Shown: positions 1 to 5,605 of the stretch, piece after piece
How positions within the stretch are numbered: the first letter of the stretch is position 1
Layout of the letters: every line of letters begins with the position of its first letter
NCBI GenBank assembly: GCA_900550825.1
Contig: URTZ01000118.1
Coordinates: 1-6,223, forward strand
Reading direction: 5' to 3'
Length of the DNA: 6,223 bases
Origin: an uncultured Collinsella sp.
GTDB taxonomy: Bacteria > Actinomycetota > Coriobacteriia > Coriobacteriales > Coriobacteriaceae
Translations under genes and position numbers: made by a program
Notes under the pieces: model-generated
What the model was told of the DNA's origin: nothing
The model's database searches: none
Seen by the model: only the letters and a program-made list of their open reading frames with translations

Positions 1-55
1 CGGTCTTTCATGCAGCAGGGGCTCTCAATGTTTTTATGTCCTGCTCATATCGTCT

Positions 56-83
56 GTGCCGGCACTTTGGGACACTCCTTGTC
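56..83 (+). repeat. Solo copy of GGGGAC-type intergenic repeat (element A)
   Basis: A perfect 10-bp palindrome GTGCCGGCAC (56-65) is followed directly by TTTGGGACACTCCTTGTC (66-83). This is the same order, palindrome then GGGAC box, as in the elements at 2058-2110 and 3067-3117. The box matches the second-box class of those elements (GGGACA, then C or G, then TC, C or T, TTG) rather than the first-box class (GGGGACGTTC). No first box is present 27 bases upstream, so this looks like a right-half or decayed copy. It may follow a gene that lies before the window. The sequence match is seen directly; shared origin is inferred. Confidence 0.55.
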
Positions 84-147
84 ATTGGTGCAAAGCAACC
101 TCTCCTCATTGCGCCAAGCGACGTGTGCCGTTAAGCGGAGAGGCGTA

Positions 148-175
148 TTGTTGACCCATCGTTTGGGCATACAAT
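148..175 (+). promoter_or_regulatory. Candidate promoter of adenine deaminase
   Basis: A -10-like TACAAT (170-175, five of six consensus bases) lies 16 bases after a weak -35-like TTGTTG (148-153). A better -35 match, TTGACC at 151-156, is only 13 bases away, too short for a normal spacer. Transcription would start near 182 and give a leader of about 60 bases. The -10 is the right arm of an imperfect dyad (ATTGT 147-151 with ACAAT 171-175, and CCCA 155-158 with TGGG 164-167), so a regulator could bind here. Assigned by eye only. Confidence 0.35.
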
Positions 176-187
176 GGCTATTGACTT

Positions 188-223
188 GCTGCGGTGAAGG
201 CCTGTCCGCTCCGCAGCTGTTTT
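188..223 (+). promoter_or_regulatory. Leader hairpin with T-run, possible attenuator
   Basis: GCTGCGG (188-194) and CCGCAGC (211-217) form a perfect 7-bp GC-rich stem around a 16-base loop. TG and then four T (220-223) follow. The hairpin lies in the predicted leader of adenine deaminase, about eight bases before its Shine-Dalgarno. It has the shape of a weak intrinsic terminator and could act as an attenuator. The loop is large and the T-run short, so it may be incidental. I could not recognise a purine-riboswitch aptamer around it. Confidence 0.3.
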
Positions 224-231
224 CTACGGTT

Positions 232-238
232 AAAGGAG
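232..238 (+). promoter_or_regulatory. Shine-Dalgarno fixing the adenine deaminase start
   Basis: AAAGGAG lies five bases before the ATG at 244. The reading frame is open upstream to position 10, but only this ATG has a strong ribosome binding site. The family-like sequence also begins shortly after it. An overlapping ATG at 240-242 is in another frame. Confidence 0.85.
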
Positions 239-243
239 TATGT

Positions 244-2064
244 ATGTCCGTTGAGGTCATGAGGACTGTGATCGAGGCCGCCGAGGGCCGCGTGCCCGTC
301 GACACGCTGTTTACCAATGCGCAGATCGTCGACGTGTATGGCCAGCGTGTGGCGCCCGGTAGCGTTGCCGTCAAGGACGGTGTGATCGTCGGCGTGCTCT
401 ACGACAGTCGCGACGATGCCGCCGGCGCCTACGAGGCAACTGAGGTCGTCGACTGCCAGGGCCACTATCTTGCCCCCGGTTTTATTGACGGACACTTGCA
501 TATCGAGTCCTCGAACATCCGCCCCGCCGAGTATGCTCGCATGGCCGCGACGCGCGGTACTACCACCGCCATTGCCGACAGTCACGAGATCGCCAATGTT
601 GCCGGTCTCGACGGCCTGCGCTTTATGATTGAGGACGGTCGTCGTGCGCCCATCTCCATCAAGTACATGATGCCTTCGTGCGTGCCCGCACTGCCCGATG
701 AGCAGGCCGGTGCCGTCATTACCGCCGCCGATATGCAGGCGTTTTTTGCCGAGCATCCGGGCGACGTTTTTGGCCTTGGCGAGATGATGAACCTGCCGGG
801 CGTCTTTATGGCCGATCCCGAGACCTGCGCTCGTATCGACGCTGCTAACCAGACGCCGTCCAAGCAAGTCGACGGCCATGCGCCACTTGTCGCCGGCAAG
901 GACCTCAACGCCTATGCCGCGGCGGGCATTATCGCCGACCACGAGTCGACGATCCCCGAGGAGGCGCTCGATAAGCTGTCCCGCGGCATGTATGTGATGC
1001 TGCGTGAGGGTACGTGCAGCCACGACCTGGCCAATTTGTCTCCGATGCTGCTGGAGAACCCTGCCCGCGCCCGCCGTTGCTGCTTTGCGACCGACGACCG
1101 CGCTCCCTCCGATGCTCTTTCGACCGGCATGATCGACAATGCCTGCCGCGTGGCCATCGAGGCCGGCATCGACCCGGTGGTCGCTATCTCTATGGCGTCC
1201 CTCTCCACGGCCGAGGCGTTTGGCCTGGATCACGGCTGCCGCGACCCGCACGAGCTGCGTGGTGCGATTGCCCCGGGCAAGCGTGCCGACCTGCTGGTGC
1301 TCAACGACCTGACGTTTGCTACGGCTCCGCATCGAGTATATGCCGCCGGTGCTCTGGTGGCGCAGGACGGCACTTTTGTGGGCGAGGTCGCACCCGAGAT
1401 GGCCGAGGTTGCGGCCCTTGCCGATGAGCTGCGCGCCTCCGTTAAGCTGCCGAAGCTTTCGCTCGACGTGTTTGACTATGCCTTTAAGCCGGGCGAGGCC
1501 GTGATTGACGTGGTACCGGGTAAGGCCATCACGGGTATGGTCCGTCCCGAGACTGACGAGGACTTGCGCCGCATTATGCTGATCGAGCGCCATGGCCGCG
1601 GCGTGTCGCTGCAGACCGAGGGTGCCGATGGCGACGGTCCCGCTGGCTTGGGCCTGGTCGGCAAACACATCGGTCGCGGCTGGGTGCGCGGTTTCACCAT
1701 CACCGGTGGTGCCATTGCCTCCACGATCGGCCATGACTCGCACAACGTGTGCGTGGTGGGCGACAACGCCGCCGATATGATGGCTGCTGTCGAGGCCGTG
1801 GGCCAGGGCGGTCACGTGCTGGTGCGCAACGGCGAGGTCGTGGCTCGTATTCCGCTGGCGCTCGGCGGCCTGATGAGCGAAGGCACTGCCGAAGACGTCG
1901 CGGCGCAGCACGACGACTTTATGGTCAAGGCGCGCGCCATGGGTATTGAGCCGCCGCTCGACCCCATTATGGGCATCATCTTCCTGCCCCTGCCGGTCAT
2001 CCCGACGCTCCGCATCCGCCCCGAGGGCATGTTCGACGTCACCACCTTCACCTACGCCGACTAG
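244..2064 (+). CDS. ade: Adenine deaminase
   Basis: This enzyme hydrolyses adenine to hypoxanthine and ammonia in cytoplasmic purine salvage. The 606-residue length fits the bacterial AdeC type (about 570-600 residues) of the amidohydrolase superfamily. The N-terminal composite domain leads into the metal motif GFIDGHLHIESS (79-90, with H84 and H86). Next come SHEIANV (113-119), GLGEMMN (177-183, with E180), GHAP (211-214), DHEST (232-236) and TDDR (283-286, catalytic-type D284). The C-terminal family-specific domain shows GHDSHNVCVVG (496-506), GGLMS (541-545) and LPLPVIPTLRI (581-591). All expected landmarks are present and no frameshift is seen. The start at 244 is chosen from AAAGGAG five bases upstream. 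The gene stands alone on its strand with its own candidate promoter. Its last Asp codon and TAG stop lie inside the first copy of a tandem repeat (2058-2110). The family assignment is firm; the regulation is inferred. Confidence 0.95.
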   Translation: MSVEVMRTVIEAAEGRVPVDTLFTNAQIVDVYGQRVAPGSVAVKDGVIVGVLYDSRDDAAGAYEATEVVDCQGHYLAPGFIDGHLHIESSNIRPAEYARMAATRGTTTAIADSHEIANVAGLDGLRFMIEDGRRAPISIKYMMPSCVPALPDEQAGAVITAADMQAFFAEHPGDVFGLGEMMNLPGVFMADPETCARIDAANQTPSKQVDGHAPLVAGKDLNAYAAAGIIADHESTIPEEALDKLSRGMYVMLREGTCSHDLANLSPMLLENPARARRCCFATDDRAPSDALSTGMIDNACRVAIEAGIDPVVAISMASLSTAEAFGLDHGCRDPHELRGAIAPGKRADLLVLNDLTFATAPHRVYAAGALVAQDGTFVGEVAPEMAEVAALADELRASVKLPKLSLDVFDYAFKPGEAVIDVVPGKAITGMVRPETDEDLRRIMLIERHGRGVSLQTEGADGDGPAGLGLVGKHIGRGWVRGFTITGGAIASTIGHDSHNVCVVGDNAADMMAAVEAVGQGGHVLVRNGEVVARIPLALGGLMSEGTAEDVAAQHDDFMVKARAMGIEPPLDPIMGIIFLPLPVIPTLRIRPEGMFDVTTFTYAD

Positions 2065-2110
2065 TCATCGGGGACGTTCTTAAACGACTAGTCGTTGGGG
2101 ACACTCTTTG
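2058..2110 (+). repeat. Two-box palindromic repeat overlapping the ade stop codon (element B)
   Basis: Two imperfect copies lie exactly 27 bases apart. Both start CGACTAGTC (2058 and 2085) and both carry GGGGAC (2070-2075 and 2097-2102); 20 of the first 24 positions are identical. The first box reads GGGGACGTTCTT and the second GGGGACACTCTTTG. Between them is a perfect 14-bp palindrome AACGACTAGTCGTT (2083-2096). CGACTAGTC (2058-2066) can also pair with GACTAGTCG (2086-2094), leaving the first box in a 19-base loop. The ade stop codon TAG (2062-2064) lies inside the left arm. The same layout recurs at 3067-3117. Function unknown; it resembles short intergenic repeats mobilised by Y1/REP-associated transposases, which is an analogy only. 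Confidence 0.75.
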
Positions 2111-2136
2111 GCGTGTCGCCTGACGCTGCGATTGTG

Positions 2137-2171
2137 GGACCTCTGGCATGTGTGAGCTATTTGCCAGGTCC
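2137..2171 (+). other. Bulged hairpin downstream of ade
   Basis: GGACC (2137-2141) pairs with GGTCC (2167-2171), and TGGCA (2144-2148) pairs with TGCCA (2162-2166). A two-base bulge (TC) sits on the left side and the loop is 13 bases. Only TT followed by GTGACG comes next, so this is not a canonical intrinsic terminator. It is nevertheless the best candidate 3' end structure for the ade transcript before the next gene's leader. The TGGGACC within the left arm weakly resembles the GGGGAC box. Confidence 0.35.
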
Positions 2172-2200
2172 TTGTGACGTTTACGCCCGCGGAGTCTTAT
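2172..2200 (+). promoter_or_regulatory. Weak candidate promoter for the first HAD gene
   Basis: TTGTGA (2172-2177) and TCTTAT (2195-2200) are separated by 17 bases, and each matches four of six consensus bases. A start near 2207 would fall inside the left arm of the long hairpin at 2204-2265. In that case the leader would be almost entirely this hairpin, with its outer stem partly truncated. Speculative. Confidence 0.2.
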
Positions 2201-2203
2201 TTG

Positions 2204-2269
2204 AGCTCCCTTTGGGTACGTTGGAATCGGATACACGTTCGATTCCAACAAGCCCGAAGGGAGCTTTTC
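2204..2269 (+). promoter_or_regulatory. Nested hairpin sequestering the HAD Shine-Dalgarno, with T-run
   Basis: The outer stem pairs AGCTCCCTTTGGG (2204-2216) with CCCGAAGGGAGCT (2253-2265): 13 pairs, 12 Watson-Crick and one G-U (U2213 with G2256). The inner stem pairs GTTGGAATCG (2220-2229) with CGATTCCAAC (2240-2249): 10 perfect pairs around a 10-base loop. Three unpaired bases lie on each side between the stems. The right outer arm contains AAGGGAG (2257-2263), the Shine-Dalgarno of the gene starting at 2271. TTTT (2266-2269) follows immediately. It can be read as a ribosome-site-occluding leader, or as an intrinsic terminator placed directly against the start codon. The pairing is seen directly; either function is inferred. 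Confidence 0.7.
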
Positions 2270-2270
2270 T

Positions 2271-3065
2271 ATGTTTAAACTGATTGCATCCGATATGGAC
2301 GGCACGTTGCTTGACGAAAACGGCCAGGTGCCTCCCGAGACCTACGAACTGATTCTGGCGCTACACGAGCATGGCGTGCATTTCGCCGCATCGTCAGGTC
2401 GTCGCTACGATCGTCTGTGCGAGTTCTTTGCGCCCGTTCGCGACAAGATGGACTTTGTCGCCGCTAACGGCGCCCAAGTCTACGCCGACGGTAAGATGGT
2501 AGACCGCGAGGTGTATTCCCACCTGGCGATTCGAAGGCTCGCCCAAGCCGTCAGGACGTTTCCCAATCTGCATCTTGCGCTCTTTGACCGAACCAAGTCC
2601 TTCCTGCTCGATGACGAGTGCAAGTTCGTGCGTGAGGTCGATAAGGACCTTCCCAATGCCGAGCGTATTTGGGAGCTGCCCGATCCCAGCGTAAATATCA
2701 TCAAAGCGAGTATCTTTTGCGACGACAGTGCGGTTATGGACAGTGCGTACGTGCTACAGCGCGAACTTGGTCAGCTCTTTACTTTTGCGCCTTCGGGCAA
2801 CGCGTGGATCGATGCCATGCAGCCTGGTGTGTCGAAGGCCTCGGGTATCGCGCAGCTCGCGGAGCATTACGGCATTGGTCGTGACGAGGTCATGGCGTTT
2901 GGCGACTCGATGAACGACTACGAGATCATTCGCTTTGTCGGCACGGGCTGCGCGATGGAAAACGCGCGCCCCGCGCTTAAGGCGGTGGCCGATCGCGTGG
3001 TGGGTTGTAACCGCGACCACGCCGTCCAGCAGGAGCTCCGTCGCGTGCTGGAGAGCCTCGCCTAA
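2271..3065 (+). CDS. Cof-type HAD-IIB family phosphatase (first of a convergent pair)
   Basis: A 264-residue cytoplasmic haloacid-dehalogenase-superfamily hydrolase, predicted to dephosphorylate small phosphorylated metabolites with Mg2+. Motif I is DMDGTLL (8-14), with nucleophile D8 and acid/base D10. Motif II is SSGR (41-44), motif III is K189 in GVSK, and motif IV is GDSMND (211-216). The stretch between motifs II and III (about 80-185) is where the C2-type cap of Cof/YbiV-like proteins sits. The length is typical and all catalytic residues are present. The start is supported by AAGGGAG (2257-2263), seven bases before the ATG. That site is buried in the stem of a 62-base hairpin, so translation may be conditional. 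Substrates in this family (sugar phosphates, flavin or pyridoxal phosphates) cannot be told from sequence. It is convergent with a second HAD gene at 3181-4023. Confidence 0.9.
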   Translation: MFKLIASDMDGTLLDENGQVPPETYELILALHEHGVHFAASSGRRYDRLCEFFAPVRDKMDFVAANGAQVYADGKMVDREVYSHLAIRRLAQAVRTFPNLHLALFDRTKSFLLDDECKFVREVDKDLPNAERIWELPDPSVNIIKASIFCDDSAVMDSAYVLQRELGQLFTFAPSGNAWIDAMQPGVSKASGIAQLAEHYGIGRDEVMAFGDSMNDYEIIRFVGTGCAMENARPALKAVADRVVGCNRDHAVQQELRRVLESLA

Positions 3066-3066
3066 T

Positions 3067-3117
3067 CCGGCAGTTGGGGACGTTCCTTTTCTGCCGGCAG
3101 CCGGGGACAGTCCTTGC
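3067..3117 (+). repeat. Two-box palindromic repeat just after the HAD stop (element C)
   Basis: Two copies lie exactly 27 bases apart, the same period as element B. Each begins CCGGCAG (3067 and 3094) and carries GGGGAC (3076-3081 and 3103-3108). The first box reads GGGGACGTTCCTT and the second GGGGACAGTCCTTG. A perfect 10-bp palindrome CTGCCGGCAG (3091-3100) sits between them. CCGGCAG (3067-3073) can pair with CTGCCGG (3091-3097), leaving the first box in a 17-base loop. The element starts one base after the TAA at 3063-3065. The arms differ in sequence from element B but keep the same complementarity. Function unknown. Confidence 0.75.
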
Positions 3118-3127
3118 GGTTTTCCGT

Positions 3128-3164
3128 GGGTAGCTAAAATGGCCCCGTCCCAAATTAGCTACCC
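3128..3164 (-). repeat. Stem-box-stem hairpin downstream of the second HAD gene (element D)
   Basis: GGGTAGCTAA (3128-3137) and TTAGCTACCC (3155-3164) form a perfect 10-bp inverted repeat with a 17-base loop. TGG (3140-3142) and CCA (3150-3152) could extend the stem past a two-base internal loop. Read on the minus strand, in the sense of the HAD gene ending at 3181, the loop carries TTTGGGACGGGG, which shares TTTGGGAC with element A. It begins 16 bases after that gene's stop. No T-run follows on either strand, so it is not a canonical terminator, although it could serve as a weak bidirectional one between the convergent genes. CTGCCGG at 3164-3170 also matches the arms of element C, which nests the two structures. 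Confidence 0.6.
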
Positions 3165-3180
3165 TGCCGGGTTGCTGCTG

Positions 3181-4023
3181 CTAGGCGAGGGCAGCCATGA
3201 TGGCGTGGGCGACGCCGTCGTGGTCGTTGTCGAACTCGGTGATGGCGTCAGCGGCCTCGCGGTCCTCGGGCTCGGCGTTGATCATGGCCATGCCGTGGCC
3301 CGCCGCCTGCAGCATGGGGATGTCGTTGATGTTGTCGCCAAAGGCCCAGGCGTCGGCGAGACGCTCGCCCAGGTGCTCGCATAGCCAAGTGAGGGCCGTT
3401 CCCTTGGTAGCGCCCTCGCCCATGACCTCGATATTCATGGCGTACGAACGCGTGACCTCGATCCCGCCGAGCGAATCAAGCGCAGCCGCGATGGCGTCGC
3501 GATCGGCCGGGTCGTGCCAGTACATGGCGATGCGTTCGAGTGTCTCGACCTCGTCGATCTTGCTGTCGATATCCATGTCGATCGGTGTTCGTGTGCGCTT
3601 AAGCGAAGCCGCGATGTAGGGGTCGCCGCCACAGAACTCGTCTAGGCGCGTGTAGAGCGAGCGGGGGAGGAAGCACTGCCCGTCCGCGAAGATATCGAAG
3701 GTGACGTCATGGCCGGCGGCAATGCTATGGACGCGGTGGGCGATGGCGCGGTCGAGCGGTCGGCTCAAAATGCGCGTAGCACGTGAGGTATCGGTGGGCA
3801 TACCGTCGTCGAGCTGCCAGACGCTGGCGCCGTTGGCGCAGACCGCGTAGTGTACGGCGGGGTGGGCGAGGATGGGCTCAAAGACGCCCGACAGCGGGCG
3901 CCCCGTGCAGGGCACAAACTCAATACCGCGTCGCGCAAGCTCGTCGAGCATCGCCCAGGCGGCGTCGCTCATCTGCTTATCACTCGTCAGCAGCGTTCCA
4001 TCCATATCGGAAAACACAATCAT
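3181..4023 (-). CDS. Cof-type HAD-IIB family phosphatase (second of a convergent pair)
   Basis: A 280-residue cytoplasmic HAD-superfamily hydrolase, predicted to be a Mg2+-dependent phosphatase of unknown small-molecule substrate. Motif I is DMDGTLL (6-12), with D6 and D8. Motif II is CTGRP (39-43), motif III is K207 in ATKG, and motif IV is GDNIND (229-234). A C2-type cap would occupy roughly residues 80-205. The start is the ATG at 4021-4023, with AGGA (4033-4036 on the minus strand) nine bases upstream. It shares the fold of its convergent neighbour at 2271-3065, but I see little identity outside the motifs, so it is a distant paralogue rather than a recent duplicate. A strong intrinsic terminator ends only 25 bases before the start codon. 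Expression therefore needs readthrough from citrate synthase, or a promoter lying within or before that hairpin. Confidence 0.9.
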   Translation of the reverse strand: MIVFSDMDGTLLTSDKQMSDAAWAMLDELARRGIEFVPCTGRPLSGVFEPILAHPAVHYAVCANGASVWQLDDGMPTDTSRATRILSRPLDRAIAHRVHSIAAGHDVTFDIFADGQCFLPRSLYTRLDEFCGGDPYIAASLKRTRTPIDMDIDSKIDEVETLERIAMYWHDPADRDAIAAALDSLGGIEVTRSYAMNIEVMGEGATKGTALTWLCEHLGERLADAWAFGDNINDIPMLQAAGHGMAMINAEPEDREAADAITEFDNDHDGVAHAIMAALA

Positions 4024-4048
4024 TCGCTGCGATCCTTTCTACTGGCAT

Positions 4049-4086
4049 AAAAAGCGTGGCCGAGGGCTTGGGTCCCTGACCACGCT
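4049..4086 (-). terminator. Rho-independent terminator of citrate synthase
   Basis: Read on the minus strand, AGCGTGGTC (4086-4078) pairs with GGCCACGCT (4061-4053), with one G-U pair. After a one-base bulge, AGGG pairs with CCCT around a seven-base loop. A run of five T (4053-4049) follows the stem directly. It lies 23 bases after the citrate synthase stop codon. This is the only fully canonical intrinsic terminator I see in the window. Confidence 0.9.
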
Positions 4087-4109
4087 CGAGTTCTATAACG
4101 GTCCGCGTC

Positions 4110-5528
4110 CTAGCGATCGGCGAGCGGCTTGTATTCCAGCGGCTCGATAACCGGGCGATACGCGGGACGGATGATGCGGTGCGCGCAGAAGAGCTCTTCC
4201 ATGCGGTGCGCCGACCAGCCGGCCATGCGGGCGACGGCGAACAGCGGCGTAAAGAGCGTCTCGGGCACGCCGAGCATTTTGTAAATAAAGCCCGTGTACA
4301 GGTCGATGTTGGCGCAGATGGGCTTGGTCATGCCGTGGTCGCGCATCACCTGCGGGGCCAGGCGCTCGATGCGCTCGATGAGCGCGAACTCCTCGCCCAA
4401 GTCCTTCTTGGCGGCAAGCGAGCGCGCGTAACGGCGGCAGACCTCGGCGCGCGGGTCGCTCAGCGTGTAGACGGCGTGGCCCATGCCGTAGATGAGGCCC
4501 GTGCCGTCGAAGGCCTGCTTATCGAGAATCTTGCTCAGGTAGGCTGCGACCTCGTCCTCGTCCTCCCAGTTGGAGACATGCGCACGGATGTCCTCGTGCA
4601 TGGACACGACCTTGGCGTTGGCGCCGCCGTGGCGCGGGCCCTTGAGCGAGCCGATGGCCGCGGCGTAGGCGGAATACGGGTCGGTGGCCGAGGAGGACAG
4701 CACGCGGCAGGCAAACGTGGAGTTGTTGCCGCCGCCGTGCTCTGCATGCAGCATGAGCATCACGTCGAGCAGCATGGCCTCATCGCGGGTGAACGCCATA
4801 CCGCCGCGGAGCACCTGTAGGATGGTCTCGGCGGTGGAGAGGCCGGGCGTGGGGTGCGGCACGTGAACCTCGGAGCCGCGAAGCTTGGCGATCGAGGCCA
4901 TGTGTGCGAAGGCGGCGATGCGCGGGAGACGTGCGAGCATGGAAATAGCCACGTCGATCTCATGCTCGGGCGTGATCACGTCTGGTTCGGCATCGAAGGC
5001 GTAGAGCAGCAGCACGGCGCGCTGGAGCACGTTCATGATGCTCGACGACACCGTGGTCATAGGGAACTCTTTGACGTACTCGTCGCTCAGATGTCTAAAG
5101 GCGCCCAGGCGCTCGCAAAAGCCGTCGAGCTCTTCCTTGTTGGGCAGCGAACCCGTGATAAGCAGATAGGCGACTTCCTCGTAGCCGTAGCGATTCTCGG
5201 CCTGGGCATTGTTGACCAGATCCTCGATGCTGTAGCCGCGAAGCGTGAGCTTGCCCTGATCGGGCACGACCTTTCCGTCGACCTTGTTGTAGCCGTGCAC
5301 ATCCGAGATGCGAGTGAGGCCCGCGACCACGCCCGAGCCGTCGGCATTGCGCAGGCCGCGCTTGACATTGTGCTCAACAAACAGGCCCTCGTCATAAGGG
5401 TCGGTCGGCAGGCCGTGGTAGAGGCTTTCGCTCTCAGGCGAAATCTGGCGGCTTGCTTCGTAATCCAGAACCAGGCGGCTCAAGTGGTCATCGAAGCGGT
5501 AATAGATTTTCTTGGCGTCGTAGGCCAT
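4110..5528 (-). CDS. gltA: Citrate synthase
   Basis: This enzyme condenses oxaloacetate and acetyl-CoA to citrate in the cytoplasm. In an anaerobe with a partial TCA cycle it would mainly feed 2-oxoglutarate and glutamate synthesis (inferred). The 472 residues show the family signatures: HAEHGGGNNS (261-270, H264 binding citrate), GPRHGGAN (297-304, catalytic-type H300), GMGHAVYTLSDPR (348-360, with H351 and R360) and ICANIDLYTG (404-413, catalytic-type D409). C-terminal arginines R434 and R454 are likely substrate contacts. It is longer than the usual 370-430 residues because of an N-terminal region of about 60 residues before the conserved core. All key residues are present. GAGGAG (5534-5539) sits five bases before the ATG. 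It lies 77 bases downstream of the ACT-domain gene, probably in one transcript, and ends at the terminator at 4049-4086. A 2-methylcitrate synthase activity cannot be excluded by eye. Confidence 0.95.
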   Translation of the reverse strand: MAYDAKKIYYRFDDHLSRLVLDYEASRQISPESESLYHGLPTDPYDEGLFVEHNVKRGLRNADGSGVVAGLTRISDVHGYNKVDGKVVPDQGKLTLRGYSIEDLVNNAQAENRYGYEEVAYLLITGSLPNKEELDGFCERLGAFRHLSDEYVKEFPMTTVSSSIMNVLQRAVLLLYAFDAEPDVITPEHEIDVAISMLARLPRIAAFAHMASIAKLRGSEVHVPHPTPGLSTAETILQVLRGGMAFTRDEAMLLDVMLMLHAEHGGGNNSTFACRVLSSSATDPYSAYAAAIGSLKGPRHGGANAKVVSMHEDIRAHVSNWEDEDEVAAYLSKILDKQAFDGTGLIYGMGHAVYTLSDPRAEVCRRYARSLAAKKDLGEEFALIERIERLAPQVMRDHGMTKPICANIDLYTGFIYKMLGVPETLFTPLFAVARMAGWSAHRMEELFCAHRIIRPAYRPVIEPLEYKPLADR

Positions 5529-5605
5529 GCGCGCTCCTCTCCGGGCCGCATCGGGGTGACTTGCATGGGCATGCGCGCGTCAGGCTATCCCCAGCGGCTT
5601 GCTCG

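Noticed and set aside
10..243. A 78-residue N-terminal extension of adenine deaminase
   Set aside because: The frame is open but translates an intergenic repeat and the promoter region, and has no ribosome site at position 10. AAAGGAG decides for the ATG at 244.
188..243. A purine riboswitch in the ade leader
   Set aside because: TTTCTACGGTTAAA loosely resembles part of the conserved core, but the paired P1-P2-P3 layout and the loop sequences are not there.
178..1911. A 577-codon open frame antisense to adenine deaminase
   Set aside because: It mirrors the GC-biased codon use of the real gene, has His/Arg/Gly-rich low-information sequence, and shows no family motif.
2220..2250. A tRNA fragment or attachment site suggested by GTTCGATTCC
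   Set aside because: The motif resembles a T-loop, but no acceptor, D or anticodon arms surround it. It is explained by the inner stem of the nested hairpin.
2058..3117. A CRISPR-like array, because of the regularly spaced repeats
   Set aside because: There are only two units per locus, the repeats abut rather than alternate with unique spacers, and no cas gene is nearby.
2935..3384. A plus-strand open frame of 149 codons across the convergent gap
   Set aside because: It is made from out-of-frame ends of two HAD genes plus the repeats between them, with no ribosome site or family resemblance.
5488..5572. A short upstream open frame (ATG at 5572, minus strand) overlapping the citrate synthase start
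   Set aside because: About 27 codons, out of frame with citrate synthase. There is no properly spaced ribosome site, and its GCGCGCATG context just duplicates the one at the true start.
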